64,000 nucleotides of DNA from Hygrophila difformis (lineage: Eukaryota > Streptophyta > Magnoliopsida > Lamiales > Acanthaceae): assembly GCA_030278955.1 (NCBI GenBank), contig JAOANR010000013.1, forward strand, positions 39,964,191 to 40,028,190. The letters are read 5' to 3'. The notes below the pieces were generated by a model. It had not been told where the DNA came from and did not search any database. It saw nothing but the letters and a program-made list of their open reading frames with translations. The position numbers and the translations under genes were made by a program. This document shows, one piece after another, positions 1 to 11,430 of the stretch (its first letter is position 1; each line of letters begins with the position of its first letter).

Positions 1-385
1 ACTTTCCCTTGGGGAAATTGGAGAAGTTCGTCTTGAGAAGGTACTCGACGTTTCTGGGATCCGATGTGACGACGCAGTTGAGGTTAGTGAACCAGGGCCC
101 TTTGAATGTGAATGTCCCGTTCTGGGCGCGTAACACATCGGAAATCCATTCGTACATGTTTCCCTGGAGACCGATCACCAGGGACGGCGACATCCCGAGA
201 AACGGCCAGCTCGGGAGGCCCCGACGCCTCCTCTGGCGCCAGGCGTGTATGGTCATGAAGACGACAAGTGCTAAAACGAGCTCAAGCGTTTGAACCTGAA
301 ATAATAGCAACAACAATGACGAGAAACTCCATGACGACGAGTCTCCGTCGTCACTAAAAACAACAAAAGAGGAGTTATTGGACAT
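1..385 (-). CDS. CYP86B1-like: CYP86B1-like fatty acid omega-hydroxylase, N-terminal part (runs off window)
   Basis: Reading the minus strand from an ATG at 385-383 gives 128 uninterrupted codons to the window edge. Residues about 35-52 (TLELVLALVVFMTIHAW) form the membrane anchor. They are followed by a basic stretch (RQRRRR), the proline-rich hinge GLPSWPFLGMSPSL, then YEWISDVL and FKGPWFTNLNCVVTSDPRNV, ending in SNFPKGK. This order and wording match the N terminus of plant CYP86 enzymes, closest in memory to Arabidopsis CYP86B1 (RALPH). That family consists of ER-anchored P450s that omega-hydroxylate very-long-chain fatty acids for suberin; substrate here is inferred from family only. The heme-binding Cys region lies outside the window. 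Its upstream DNA is interrupted by a copia element 124 bp before the start codon. Family call is firm; CYP86B versus another CYP86 subfamily is less so. Confidence 0.85.
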   Translation of the reverse strand, partial: MSNNSSFVVFSDDGDSSSWSFSSLLLLLFQVQTLELVLALVVFMTIHAWRQRRRRGLPSWPFLGMSPSLVIGLQGNMYEWISDVLRAQNGTFTFKGPWFTNLNCVVTSDPRNVEYLLKTNFSNFPKGK

Positions 386-508
386 GATGGAGTTGTAATG
401 ATTTGTAAGAATGTGTGTGTAATATGAAGTATATATTGGTTGGGGTGGACAAGTGTTTGTAATAGAATGGAGTTAGCTTGATTTGGTGAGCAGAAATTGA
501 TTAAAGGC
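386..508 (-). promoter_or_regulatory. Remaining core promoter and 5' leader of the CYP86B1-like gene
   Basis: On the minus strand a TATA-like AATATATACT (TATATA core at 435-430) lies about 45 bases upstream of the ATG, implying a very short leader. At 508 this DNA ends at the left target-site copy of the SIRE-type element; the ancestral upstream sequence resumes at 11005. So only about 120 bp of native promoter is still adjacent to the gene. TATA position is seen; promoter function is inferred. Confidence 0.5.
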
Positions 509-1519
509 TGTTGAGTCATGTAAATTTGTAGGAAGTTCACAACCGATGATTGAACTTAGAGGATTGAACTTCTGGTTGTACTGTTTTTCATTTCGGGCAT
601 CGCTATGGGAAAGAGACCAAAGTTCGAGAAGACCCCAACGGCTCCTTTGCTGAAATGGGAGGAGGCATACTAACGTATCTTTCTTGCAGGAAAACTCCCC
701 CATTTCAGGAATAGAGCTGGTACTCTTAAACCCTGAATTATCCCAACGGCTATTTCCCTAATTGGCAAAATTATTCAAATGTGCCTGTGGGATTCTTGGT
801 TTAAGAGAGAGGTTTCGGCATTCTGAGAGACAGAGTTACATCGATCAGATTATAATCAAAAATACTCTCAAGAGCGTCGAGCCTGAAGTGAAAAGAAAGA
901 ACCCTAACTGATTAAGCAGCGTTCGTGTGAATCGACTCAACCTGTGGCTGCAAGAATCAGTGTTCGACTTGGACTAGAAAGCGTGCAACTGAATTGATCC
1001 TTTCCTTGGTGCGTCTGCGACCATTGAAGGAGGCTGTCCAAGCGACTTTGGGGATTGTTGTTCCAATCGACTCCGTCGCTCTGAAGGAAGTGCATTCTCT
1101 GACGTCTTCAGGAGAACTCAAGGTGGGAAGCCTTGAGGGGTTGCAATAGGTGGAGATACCTAGTCAGAAGCTGGGAAGGTTCCTGATCAACCAACCCACC
1201 TCCTGGAAGTCTTGAAGAGGAAGCACTGTCCGAGTTCTACTTATGTGTATGGTTGTGAACCATGATTGAACCACATAGTAAAACTCTCTCCTGGATTGGT
1301 ATCCCCCAGATGTAGGCCGAAGGCCGAACTGGGTCAACAACCCTTGCGTCTCTAATTACTCTTTATGCTTGTTGCTTGCTTATTTATCCGCTGTGCATGT
1401 GTTTTCTGGTCAAGCATTTTACATTGGTTGTTTGATTCTGTGTGTTCATTGTGATAGACTGAACCATTTCATTGAACTGTGCATAAAGAGTACATCTTGT
1501 GGTTGCTGGGAACCTAACA
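509..1519 (+). repeat. 5' LTR of SIRE-type element
   Basis: 1011 bp, TG...CA ends. It matches 9989-10999 except for three transitions. The U3/R/U5 boundaries cannot be placed from sequence alone; AATAAA- or TATA-like motifs are not clear-cut. Confidence 0.95.
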
Positions 1520-1521
1520 AG

Positions 1522-1533
1522 TGGTATCAGAGC
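1522..1533 (+). other. Primer-binding site (initiator tRNA-Met type)
   Basis: TGGTATCAGAGC begins two bases after the 5' LTR end. It is the standard complement of the 3' end of plant initiator tRNA-Met used by many copia elements to prime minus-strand DNA synthesis. Confidence 0.92.
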
Positions 1534-1565
1534 TACACTCTTCCGAGAGAGATCCCTACTACAAG

Positions 1566-4500
1566 ATGAATCAAAGGTGGAACTACACGCAACCTCCCTT
1601 ACTGGATGGTTCCAACTTTGCCTTCTGGAAGAACAAGATGCGAACCTTCCTCATGTCCATTGATGACTTGGCTTGGAACGCTGTGAATGTCAAGTATGAG
1701 GTGCCAACTGTGACAGCTGATGGTGTGACCAAAGAGAAAAACATCAGTGAATGGAGTGCCACTGAGAAATCTCTATCCAACATGAACTCCAAGGCTCTGC
1801 ACGCCATCTTCAGTGCAGTCACTGATGACCAATATTTTCTCATCTCCAACTGCACTACTGCCTTTGAAGCATGAGAAATATTGGTTAACTCTCATGAAGG
1901 TTCTGCCTCTGTAAGAAAATCCAAACTCATTGTTATTGATGCTCAATTTCATAAACTTTGCATGGATGAAAATGAATCTGTCAATAGTTTCTTTAGTAGA
2001 GTACGCACCTTAACCAACCAAGCCCAACAACTTGGTAAGACCTACTCCACACAGGAGATAGTTACTAAAATTGTAGGTACTCTTCCTGAGAGATTCAATG
2101 CCAAGATTGCTGCTCTGGAGCTTCAAGAAAACTTTGCTACTATAGGTGTGGATGAGTTGATGGGTATCCTGCAATCTTGGGAAATGAGCCATTGCAAGAA
2201 GTTCTCAGGGAAGTCTGTTTCATTCAAGGCTGAGACCAAATCTCAGACTGCCCCTGCTGCTGAGGGCTCAGGCCTCACCTCTGATGATGAGGACCTTGCC
2301 TTGCTGTCCAAACAAGTTGCTCGTATCCTCAGAAACAAGAGATCTAAGGAGTTTGGAAATCGAAGGGGTGAAAGCTCCTCCAGCAGCAAGCCTGACAAGA
2401 GGAGAAGTGACAAACATACCAAGAAACCCTCTCAAGAATCATCTGATCCAAAAGGGACTCAGTGTTTTGAATGCAAGGGGTATGGTCATGTTCGAGCTGA
2501 TTGTGCCAATCTCAAGAACAAGTCCTCTGGGCATAAAAAATCCTACCATGTCACTCTCAGTGATGATGATGAATCCAACTCCAATGAGGGTGGAGATGAG
2601 GTCGGAGTAGCGTTTGTCTGTCCCTGGGATGATGCATCCGAATCTGAGTCTGAAACAGGTATTTCCTCATCCAGTGTCAATATTGTTTCATCTGATGCTG
2701 CTGCTTCCACCTCCTACAGGAATGACAACCAAAGGATTGAAGCACTCAGCAACATGTATGACGAGTCAAATCTCAGGTTGGAACAGACACTTGATGAACT
2801 AGAAGGTGCCCTCCGTGACTTAACCATATCCAGGGAGGAGATTGCATATCTCAACAATGAACTCGATGAGCTGGTTGCCAAGCACTATGTCCAAGGTGAG
2901 GAGGCCAGAGAATATCTGAAAAAGCTCAACAAATATAAAGATGCACACTTTGAGCAGTGGAGAGCTCTTAAGGATGCTGAACACAGAAGAGATGAATTGG
3001 AGTATCTTGCTGCTCACTTGCAACCTGCCAACATGGAGTACTGTGTCCAGATTGATGAACTCGCAGTTGAGCTTGGTGAACATATGACAGCAAAAAGGGA
3101 GCTGACAGAGCAAGTTGCTGAGCTTACCACCCAAAGGGACAATTTTCAACTCCAAGTGGTCAATCTCACTGAACAACTAACAGACCTAAAGGTTGTAAAT
3201 GGAGCGCTCATTGAACAAGTCTCCTCACTTGGTGATAACAAAGTAGAGCTTGAAGAATCTATTGCCAAACTGACTGCTCAAGTCCAAGATCTCACCTCTA
3301 AAGTCACCAAATCTGAGGACTTGGCAAACAGGCTGAACAAAGGGAAGGACGTTCTTCAAGAAATCCTTTCTGCCTCCAAAGTCCATGGAGATAGGACAGG
3401 AATTGGCTTTGTGAAAGAAAGCAGCTCGTCCGCTCCAAGGACCTTTGTCAAAGAAGGGAGTAGCAGTTCTGCCACCTCAGGAAAGGACTCTGAGGACTCT
3501 CCAAAAGCTGATAGGAGATCCAAATCCAAGAAAATCAAAAGGAAAACTCCTCCAGCTGTTCCTCTTGAATGTGCCTATTGCAAGTCTTATGGTCACAAAA
3601 CTGAAACCTGTAGGCTACTCTCCAGAGATGCTTTTTCAGGGAGGCCAATGATCTGGCCCAGCGAAGATATCAAGAGAAAGATATCAAGGAGAGAATGGAA
3701 AATCAAATGCAACATGCTGTGCAGCATGGCTTTCCATTCTACATCCAAGAATGGGAAGAAGTCCTGCTGGTATTTTGACAGCGGGTGTTCCAGGCACATG
3801 ACTGGGGACAAGGAGCTTCTCAGTAACTACCATGAAGTTGATGGAGGATTTGTTGTTTTCGGAGATGGCAACAAGGGAAAGGTGGTTGGTCAAGGGTCTA
3901 TTACCGAAGATGGATTTTTTGGCCTCAAAACTGTCTACCATGTGGAAGGTCTTTGTGCAAACCTGATAAGCATCAGTCATCTCTGTGACAACAAGTTGAA
4001 AGTCCTGTTTGATGAAGATTGCTGCTTAGTGCTCGACTCAAATTACAAGTGCATCACCAAAGGTCAGAGATCCAATAATGACTGTTATATGCTCTCACAG
4101 TCTTGTCTACTTGTTGATAGTACAGGTTCTCTTCAAACCCAACTGTGGCATGAACGACTGGGTCACCTGAACTTTAAGGACCTAATTAAGCTGAGTCGTA
4201 CTGGAGCAATCAAGGGACTACCTACTCTGAGCAAACCTGAGGAAAGGATATGTGACAACTGCATGAAGAACAAGCAACATAAAGCTACTCACAAGTCCAT
4301 TGATCAAAATGGGACTTCCCAATGCCTTGAATTGGTTCATATGGATCTTTTTGGACCCACTGATGTAAAGAGCTTGGGAGGTAAGAGCTATGTTCTTGTC
4401 TGTGTTGATGACTTTTCACGCTACACTTGGGTATCCTTTCTCAGGGAAAAGAGTGAAGCACTCAAAGCATTCATCAAACTGTGCAATCAACTGTCAAACG

Positions 4501-6818
4501 AGAAGGACTGCAAAATCAAGAGGATTCGAAGTGACCATGGTGGTGAATTTGAAAACCATGCCTTCGAAGAATTCTGCAGTAATGCTGGGATCAAGCATGA
4601 GTTCTCTGCACCTCGAACTCCTCAACAAAATGGTGTTGTGGAAAGGAAAAATAGGACCATTCAAGAAATGGCAAGGGTCATGCTGAATGCTAAAGGAGTT
4701 CCTCAATACTTGTGGGCTGAAGCGGTTCATACAGCTTGCCATGTCATTAACCGCGTCCATCTGAGAGCCACAACAAAGAAGACTTCATATGAACTCTGGA
4801 CTGGTAAAAAGACTACTCTTTCATATTTTCACATCTTTGGAAACAAGTGCTTTGTTGTGAATGACAGGGAGCACGTGGGAAAATTCCAAGAGAAAAGTGA
4901 AGAAGGAGTCTTCATGGGATACTCTTCTACCAGCAAGGCTTACAGAGTCTACCTGCCCTCCTCTAGGAAAGTGATTGAGTCGGCCAACGTGGTCATTGAA
5001 GATAAGCCAAGCCACTTGTCTGAAACCACTCCAGATATCTCTGCTCAAGAAATTATCAATCTTCAGTCAGACTCGTCTGAGTTACCTTCTCCAGGAAAGG
5101 ATGATCAGAGTTCAGTCCATTCTACTGAACTGAACCCCCTGCTGACCTGTCCTCCCTCTGGAAAGAAAGTTCACAAGAACCATGATGAAGAAGACATCAT
5201 TGGTGACAATAATGAAGGGAGAAGAACCAGAGCCAAGAAGAAGATTGACTACAGGGAGCTGGCTGGGCTTCATTGTTTCACTTCCAGAATCGAGCCTAAA
5301 AAGGTAGAAGAAGCTTTGTCTGATGAGCACTGGGTGTCTGCTATGCAAGAGGAGCTTCAACAATTCTCCAGGAACCATGTGTGGGATCTTGTGGAAAGGC
5401 CATCTGATGTTAATGTGATAGGAACCAAATGGATATTTAAGAACAAATCAGATGAGAATGGTAACATCACAAGAAACAAGGCGCGGCTGGTTGCTCAGGG
5501 ATACACTCAAATCGAAGGAATAGACTTCAGTGAAACCTTTGCTCCAGTAGCAAGGTTGGAAGCTATCAGACTTCTGATTGCAGTGGCATGTTCATTTGAG
5601 TTCAAGCTGTATCAAATGGATGTGAAGAGTGCTTTTCTTAATGGGTATCTAAAAGAAGAAGCATATGTTGAGCAACCCAAGGGGTTTGAAGATCCACACT
5701 ATCCAGATCATGTATATAGGCTCAACAAAGCTCTCTATGGCCTCAAGCAAGCTCCCAGATCATGGTATGAAAGATTATCAAGCTACCTGTTGGAGCATGG
5801 TTATGAAAGAGGAAGTGCTGATCAGACAATGTTCATCAAGAAGGAATCTAAGGGATTTATTGTTGCTCAGATCTATGTTGATGACATAGTGTTTGGATCA
5901 ACATCTCACATTCTTAAGGATGAGTTTATTAAGATTATGAGCAATGAATTCGAGATGAGCCTTGTAGGAGAGCTGACCTACTTTCTTGGCCTTCAGATCA
6001 CTCAAAAGAAGGAAGGCATCTTTGTCAATCAGTCCAAATATGCCAAAGAATTGGTCAAGAAGTTTGGAATGGAGTCAAGTAAAGCGGTCAGAACACCCAT
6101 TGGGACAAATGACAAGATCAGTCTTGATCCCACTGGTGTTAGTGTTGATTCTAAGCTGTATAGAAGCATCATTGGGAGCTTACTCTATCTAGCAGCTAGC
6201 AGACCTGACATAAGCTTTGCTGTAGGAGTGTGTGCAAGATATCAAGCTAATCCTAAGGAATCCCATCTACATGCTGCCAAAAGGATTATCAAGTACATCT
6301 CTGGAACAGCCAATCTGGGAATATGGTATTCAAAGGATTCCAGCCTACAACTTATTGGATACAGTGATGCTGATTTGGCTGGATGTGTAGATGATCGCAA
6401 AAGCACTACGGGTGGCTGTTTCTATGTTGGAACAAATCTGGTAAGCTGGTACAGCAAGAAGCAGAGTTCAATCTCATTGTCCACTGCAGAGGCTGAATAC
6501 CTTGCTGCGGGAAGCTGCTGCGCCCAACTCCTATGGATGAGACAGATGCTTAAGGATTATGGTGTGGAGCAGAAAGAACTGATTCTTATGTGTGACAACA
6601 TGAGTGCTATTAGCATTGCTAAGAATCCAGTTCAGCATAGCCGGACGAAGCACATTGATATTAGACATCATTACATCAGGGAGCTGGTTGAAGACAAAGT
6701 GGTGTCCATTCAACACGTTGGAACTGATCTTCAACATGCAGACATTTTCACCAAGGCTCTAAATAGTGATCGCTTTGAATCGCTCAGAAGAGACCTTGGA
6801 CTTTGCAACCTGATATGA
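1566..6818 (+). pseudogene. SIRE-type gag-pol polyprotein, interrupted by one in-frame TGA
   Basis: From ATG 1566 the frame is open to 6818 (1751 codons including stop) except for a TGA at 1872-1874, codon 103, in the gag domain. The region downstream is in the same frame. Gag is of the UBN2/copia type, with a CCHC zinc knuckle near residue 300 ([14 protein letters not shown]). A long heptad-like Leu/Glu region at about 380-600 is probably coiled coil, and a second knuckle lies near 669 ([14 protein letters not shown]). Protease has DSG near 738. Integrase has the HHCC region (WHERLGHL) from about 862 and the D,D(35)E core ([17 protein letters not shown], ending [12 protein letters not shown]). 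Reverse transcriptase has YVDD near 1437. RNase H runs from about 1595 ([26 protein letters not shown]). The large gag with coiled coil and two knuckles fits SIRE/Maximus. The stop would truncate gag to 102 residues. Confidence 0.9.
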
Positions 6819-7195
6819 GCTATGTCACTCGGGTCTCCCCTCAGTACACATTGGTTAAATTTCTAAACTCAACTCTTGTCCATAAATTTTATTTACTAAC
6901 ACTTGTTGGGTGCAGAAATTATGTTTTATAGAGGGAGACCATGGCCCAAAGACCGGACAAATAAGCCCAAACAAAATATTTGTATTGTCCGGCCCAACAG
7001 GCCCAGTGGAATATTATGATGACTCTAGGAGTCTATGGCGGGAAGGGTCATATCAACGTCTTGAGTTTGATTCTCTCTCTCTCTGCTATTCCTGCCACAG
7101 CTCTTCAGAGAAGCTCAATCGTCTTGCTTGGTTTTCGTTCTTTTTCTTCTCATAACTGGTTGTGGGTGTCTTGAGTTTTCTCCATTGCAGCTATC
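6819..7195 (+). other. Spacer between pol and ORF3, with candidate 3' splice site
   Basis: 377 bp without a long ORF. It ends in a pyrimidine-rich run TTTTCTCCATTGCAG at 7176-7190, which looks like a plant intron acceptor (AG at 7189-7190), just six bases before the ORF3 ATG. A spliced subgenomic RNA for ORF3 is inferred, not shown. Confidence 0.5.
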
Positions 7196-9574
7196 ATGGT
7201 TCAAACCAGAGGATCGAAGGGCTCCAACTCTGGAGAAAAGGCACCTCAGGGTCCCAAGAACCCTAAATCGACGAAAGGAGGTTCAGTGGCCAAAAAGAAA
7301 CTGGAATTGACGGAGACAACTGCAAATGCCACTCAAGCTCCTGGTGTGACTGATCCCTTGGACATCAGAAATGAGCTTCGAGAGTCGGGTGTGGCGGTTG
7401 AGGGGGAGACAACCGTCGCTGATGGTTCGTCCGCACTACCCACGTCCCAGGCAGTTAAACCCTCGACGGTTACAGGAGCCACTGCTTCAAAAGGGATTGT
7501 CGACTCGCTTTCCAAAGACAAACCCTCCATGGACTCTCCGACAAACCTGAAGTTATTGGCCTCTACCGCCTCTGGGAGCCCCAAACCGAAGAAGTCCACC
7601 AAGAAAGGTAAAAAGGTCTCGAAGAAAACCTCTACCACTTCTAATGTCTCTGTTGCAGGTACCCCTAACCCTCAGAGTACCAGTGTGGATGAGGATCAAA
7701 CTCAGTCTGATGCCCTAGCCGAGTTAGCCCCTGTCACGGCCTCTCTCATGAAGCAAAAGAGTTGTGATTCTCCCAAGCCCGCTTTTCCTGTGCAAGAAGT
7801 GCCTCAGACAAAGAAAGCCTCAAAATCTGTTTCAAAGGCCAAAGGATCCTCGACTCAGGATGAAGTAATAGCTGCTGTGCCTCTGAAGATTATCAAGCCT
7901 GTGTTTCAGCCCTCTGACATCCCTCAGGACACTGCTGCTGCTACCGTGAAAGCCCCTACTACATCATCTAAAGTCAAGAAGCCTCTCAAATCTTCCGAGA
8001 AGCCCAAGAATGTTGAAACCTCTGAGAATCTCCCTCAGCAAGAAGATCCCAAGCCATCTGAAGCTTCTCAAGAGTCCACTGCTGTGGAAAATCTTTCTGC
8101 TGCCTCCAAACCACCACAACAGGCGCCGACTGATGATCCCTCCAAGGTGTTGGAGACTGTTGAGGAAGAACAAGATGAGTCTGGAGAAGATAAATCCGGA
8201 GAAGAGTCTGAAGGAAGCAGTGAAGAAGAATGATCGAGTGCTGAAGAGCCTGAAGTTCCCACTGGCATTGGATCCAAAGTAGCTCCTGTCCCCATTCCTA
8301 AAGTTCACAAGGAGAAAGATTCAGACAGTGAGTTCAATGCGGAAGATGAACCCAGTGGCGAGGATGACAGTTCTGCCAGTTCAGAATCAGAGGAAGAAGT
8401 TCCAGCTCCTGCTAAGGATGTGCCTCAACCCAGTCAGTCTGTCAGCAAAGGGAAAAGAATTCGAGATGCGGATGAGAACCCTGAACTCAGGAAGAAATCC
8501 AAGCTTGAAATCAGAGGACCATCCTCCTCCAAGCCCAAGAAGCGAGAAGTCCTTGATGCTGATCTAGCTCACTCCAAACTGTTCTATTATGCAGCTAGTG
8601 AGTCCTACTTCTCAAAGGTCCTATCCAAGAAGAAATTTCGCCAAGAGTACACCTACTGTGGAGGAAAGTATGTGGAGCTTGGGTGGACCAAGTATCTTGA
8701 TGAACGTGGACTACTGGGATGGGCCACCCTTCTCAGAAGCTATAAGCCTGAGCTAGTCTTGCAGTTCTATGCCAATCTGAGAAAGGACGTGATCAATGAT
8801 GGAACGCCTTGGTTCAACAAGAATTACACTTGTGGAGTACTCTACGACATCTCAGCTGCCAAGATCAACTCTCTGTTGGAACTGCCCGAGGTCGATTTTG
8901 GTGAAATCTTGAAGAAAGGAGTGTCCTTTGACAGCAACCAGGTCGCCCATGCCATCACCAAGACCAAGATTAAGAAGATGCCAGGAAGAGGAGTCCAGCC
9001 TAAGAATCTCACTCAAAAGTTCTACATGCTGTACAAGTTCTGTGCCTCCAATGTGATGCCCACTGGAAATCACTCCCTGGTGACTCGAGAAATGTGCCAC
9101 TTGATCTATGCTATTGATCAAAAAGTGCCAATCAACTATGGACAGTTGGTGTTGTCTCAGATGGTCAACATTGCAGAGTCCTTGTCCTCTGATCAAAGGA
9201 CCTTGATCCCCTATCCTGGTCTGATTCACAAGTATCTCAAGTCCTTGAAGATTCGTGGCAACAATGCTGCTCCAAAGGAAAAGATCTTTGAATTTGTCCT
9301 CTCCCAGAAACTTCAGGCCAAGGTTCCAGATATACCTGGTGCGGATGGAGCCTTAAGCAATCAAAGTGCCCTGTCTAGGGCCAAAGAGATCTTGAACCAG
9401 GCCCGTGAACGCTTCAGAGGACTGCGAGCCATCATCCAACAAGAAGAAACCAGGATTGATCAGGCCCTAGCTCTCCTGCCTGACTACTGGTCTGACAATG
9501 CGGCTGATGAATCTGGCGAAGGAGATGCACAAGAAGAAGGAGCTGACTCTGGTGATGATGGGGACTCGGATTGA
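7196..9574 (+). pseudogene. Envelope-like ORF3 of the SIRE-type element, interrupted by one TGA
   Basis: One frame runs from ATG 7196 to the stop at 9574 (793 codons including stop), broken only by TGA at 8231-8233 (codon 346). The first half is low-complexity: Lys/Ser/Pro/Thr-rich, then strongly acidic (SGEDKSGEESEGSSEEE before the stop, more Glu/Ser after it), and then a basic patch near KGKRIRDAD. The second half, about residues 455-700, looks folded: FYYAASESYFSKVLSKKKF, GWTKYLDERGLLGWATLL, LVLQFYANLRKD, SLLELPEVDFG. These are the features of the so-called putative plant transposon protein domain common in ORF3 of SIRE- and Athila-type elements. I see no convincing signal peptide or membrane anchor, so a true envelope role is doubtful. 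The C terminus is acidic again. Confidence 0.75.
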
Positions 9575-9988
9575 TTTGCCAAGGAAGCTGATCCAGAGGG
9601 GGAGTAACCAAATTGCAGTGCAGCTGCTCTGAGGAACCCTGGATGTTTGGTATAATCTTTCTAACCCTATCTTTTTAAATATCTATTTACTTGGACTATT
9701 TTATTAGTACTCTTGCTATGTTTTGGACTATGTTTGTGGTCTATGCTGGTGTGTTTGTTTACACCTTGCCTATGGGACATAATGGATGTGTGAACTGATT
9801 ATCTTTTGTTCCTTTTAGTAGATGAATATTTTCCCTACTTTCATTGTGTACAAGCTCTATTGGTTCTGTCTGTGATTCCTTATGTAAAGAGCTTACCATA
9901 TGGGAAATATGTTCTAGTGTGTGGGTGTGTTCATCATCGGTTTGCAATTTGTAATAGCTGGCTCACTTCCTGCCAAATTGGGGGAGAT
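9575..9988 (+). other. 3' untranslated internal region and polypurine tract
   Basis: T-rich non-coding DNA between ORF3 and the 3' LTR. The purine run GGGGGAGAT at 9980-9988 directly abuts the LTR start and is the expected plus-strand primer site. Confidence 0.8.
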
Positions 9989-10999
9989 TGTTGAGTCATG
10001 TAAATTTGTAGGAAGTTCACAACCGATGATTGAACTTAGAGGATTGAACTTCTGGTTGTACTGTTTTTCATTTCGGGCATCGCTATGGGAAAGAGACCAA
10101 AGTTCGAGAAGACCCCAACGGCTCCTTTGCTGAAATGGGAGGAGGCATACTAACGTATCTTTCTTGCAGGAAAACTCCCCCATTTCAGGAATAGAGCTGG
10201 TACTCTTAAACCCTGAATTATCCCAACGGCTATTTCCCTAATTGGCAAAATTATTCAAATGTGCCTGTGGGATTCTTGGTTTAAGAGAGGGGTTTCGGCA
10301 TTCTGAGAGACAGAGTTACATCGATCGGATTATAATCAAAAATACTCTCAAGAGCGTCGAGCCTGAAGTGAAAAGAAAGAACCCTAACTGATTAAGCAGC
10401 GTTCGTGTGAATCGACTCAACCTGTGGCTGCAAGAATCAGTGTTCGACTTGGACTAGAAAGCGTGCAACTGAATTGATCCTTTCCTTGGTGCGTCTGCGA
10501 CCATTGAAGGAGGCTGTCCAAGCGACTTTGGGGATTGCTGTTCCAATCGACTCCGTCGCTCTGAAGGAAGTGCATTCTCTGACGTCTTCAGGAGAACTCA
10601 AGGTGGGAAGCCTTGAGGGGTTGCAATAGGTGGAGATACCTAGTCAGAAGCTGGGAAGGTTCCTGATCAACCAACCCACCTCCTGGAAGTCTTGAAGAGG
10701 AAGCACTGTCCGAGTTCTACTTATGTGTATGGTTGTGAACCATGATTGAACCACATAGTAAAACTCTCTCCTGGATTGGTATCCCCCAGATGTAGGCCGA
10801 AGGCCGAACTGGGTCAACAACCCTTGCGTCTCTAATTACTCTTTATGCTTGTTGCTTGCTTATTTATCCGCTGTGCATGTGTTTTCTGGTCAAGCATTTT
10901 ACATTGGTTGTTTGATTCTGTGTGTTCATTGTGATAGACTGAACCATTTCATTGAACTGTGCATAAAGAGTACATCTTGTGGTTGCTGGGAACCTAACA
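9989..10999 (+). repeat. 3' LTR of SIRE-type element
   Basis: 1011 bp, nearly identical to 509-1519. It is followed directly by the target duplicate AAGGC at 11000-11004. Confidence 0.95.
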
Positions 11000-11004
11000 A
11001 AGGC

Positions 11005-11430
11005 AACTTGGTCATGTGACTAATTGGATTTGTGCTCATTTATTTATAGATTTTTTGTATTTGTATGCACCACCTGTCTTTAATTTGTGGCAATTTTTTT
11101 TCTCATTGGCTCGACTCGAATTTTGGAAATGGCGACGTGTTTCGTTACCAGGATTTTGGTCAGAAATCAACTACTAATAATTAATTATTAAGGTTTTGGA
11201 TATAGGCCGGTTTTCGTCATGACAAACTTGGAATTGAAGTAGGTGGGTAGCAGTTAACCTAAGTGAATCTGTAGCTATGTCCGTTAGTCGGTAGCCACAC
11301 AAGTAATTCCTCATGCATGTGTGATGTGTTGTAATGGGTACCGCGCGTGTTGATATTTGGCTATCCCTTGTTGAAACCGTGATAGGAATCCAAGGTCACC
11401 CGCAATATAATTGTATGGTGGAGATTTAGG
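11005..11430. other. Intergenic DNA, formerly upstream of the CYP86B1-like gene
   Basis: No ORF or element is recognised. Before the SIRE insertion this was the distal promoter region of the P450 gene, contiguous with position 503. Confidence 0.5.

Larger units (their letters stand above)
509..10999 (+). mobile_element. SIRE-type Ty1/copia LTR retrotransposon with envelope-like third ORF
   Basis: The 10491-bp element has two 1011-bp LTRs (509-1519, 9989-10999) starting TGTTGAG and ending CTAACA. It is flanked by a perfect 5-bp duplication AAGGC (504-508 and 11000-11004). A primer-binding site complementary to initiator tRNA-Met follows the 5' LTR and a purine tract precedes the 3' LTR. Domain order is gag, protease, integrase, reverse transcriptase, RNase H (copia order), then a separate downstream ORF, the layout known for SIRE/Maximus elements. 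The LTRs differ at only three sites seen by eye (A/G at 810/10290, A/G at 847/10327, T/C at 1058/10538), all transitions. That is about 0.3 percent and indicates a recent insertion. Both ORFs carry one stop codon, so this copy is probably not autonomous. Confidence 0.93.

Noticed and set aside
1872..1874. TGA as programmed readthrough in SIRE gag
   Set aside because: Readthrough in SIRE elements is discussed for the pol/env junction, not for codon 103 within the gag domain; a plain mutation is simpler, though copy comparison would decide.
7196..8233. Acidic/basic low-complexity protein as a host nucleolar gene
   Set aside because: It lies between pol and the 3' LTR of the SIRE element and its frame continues past one stop into the ORF3 domain.
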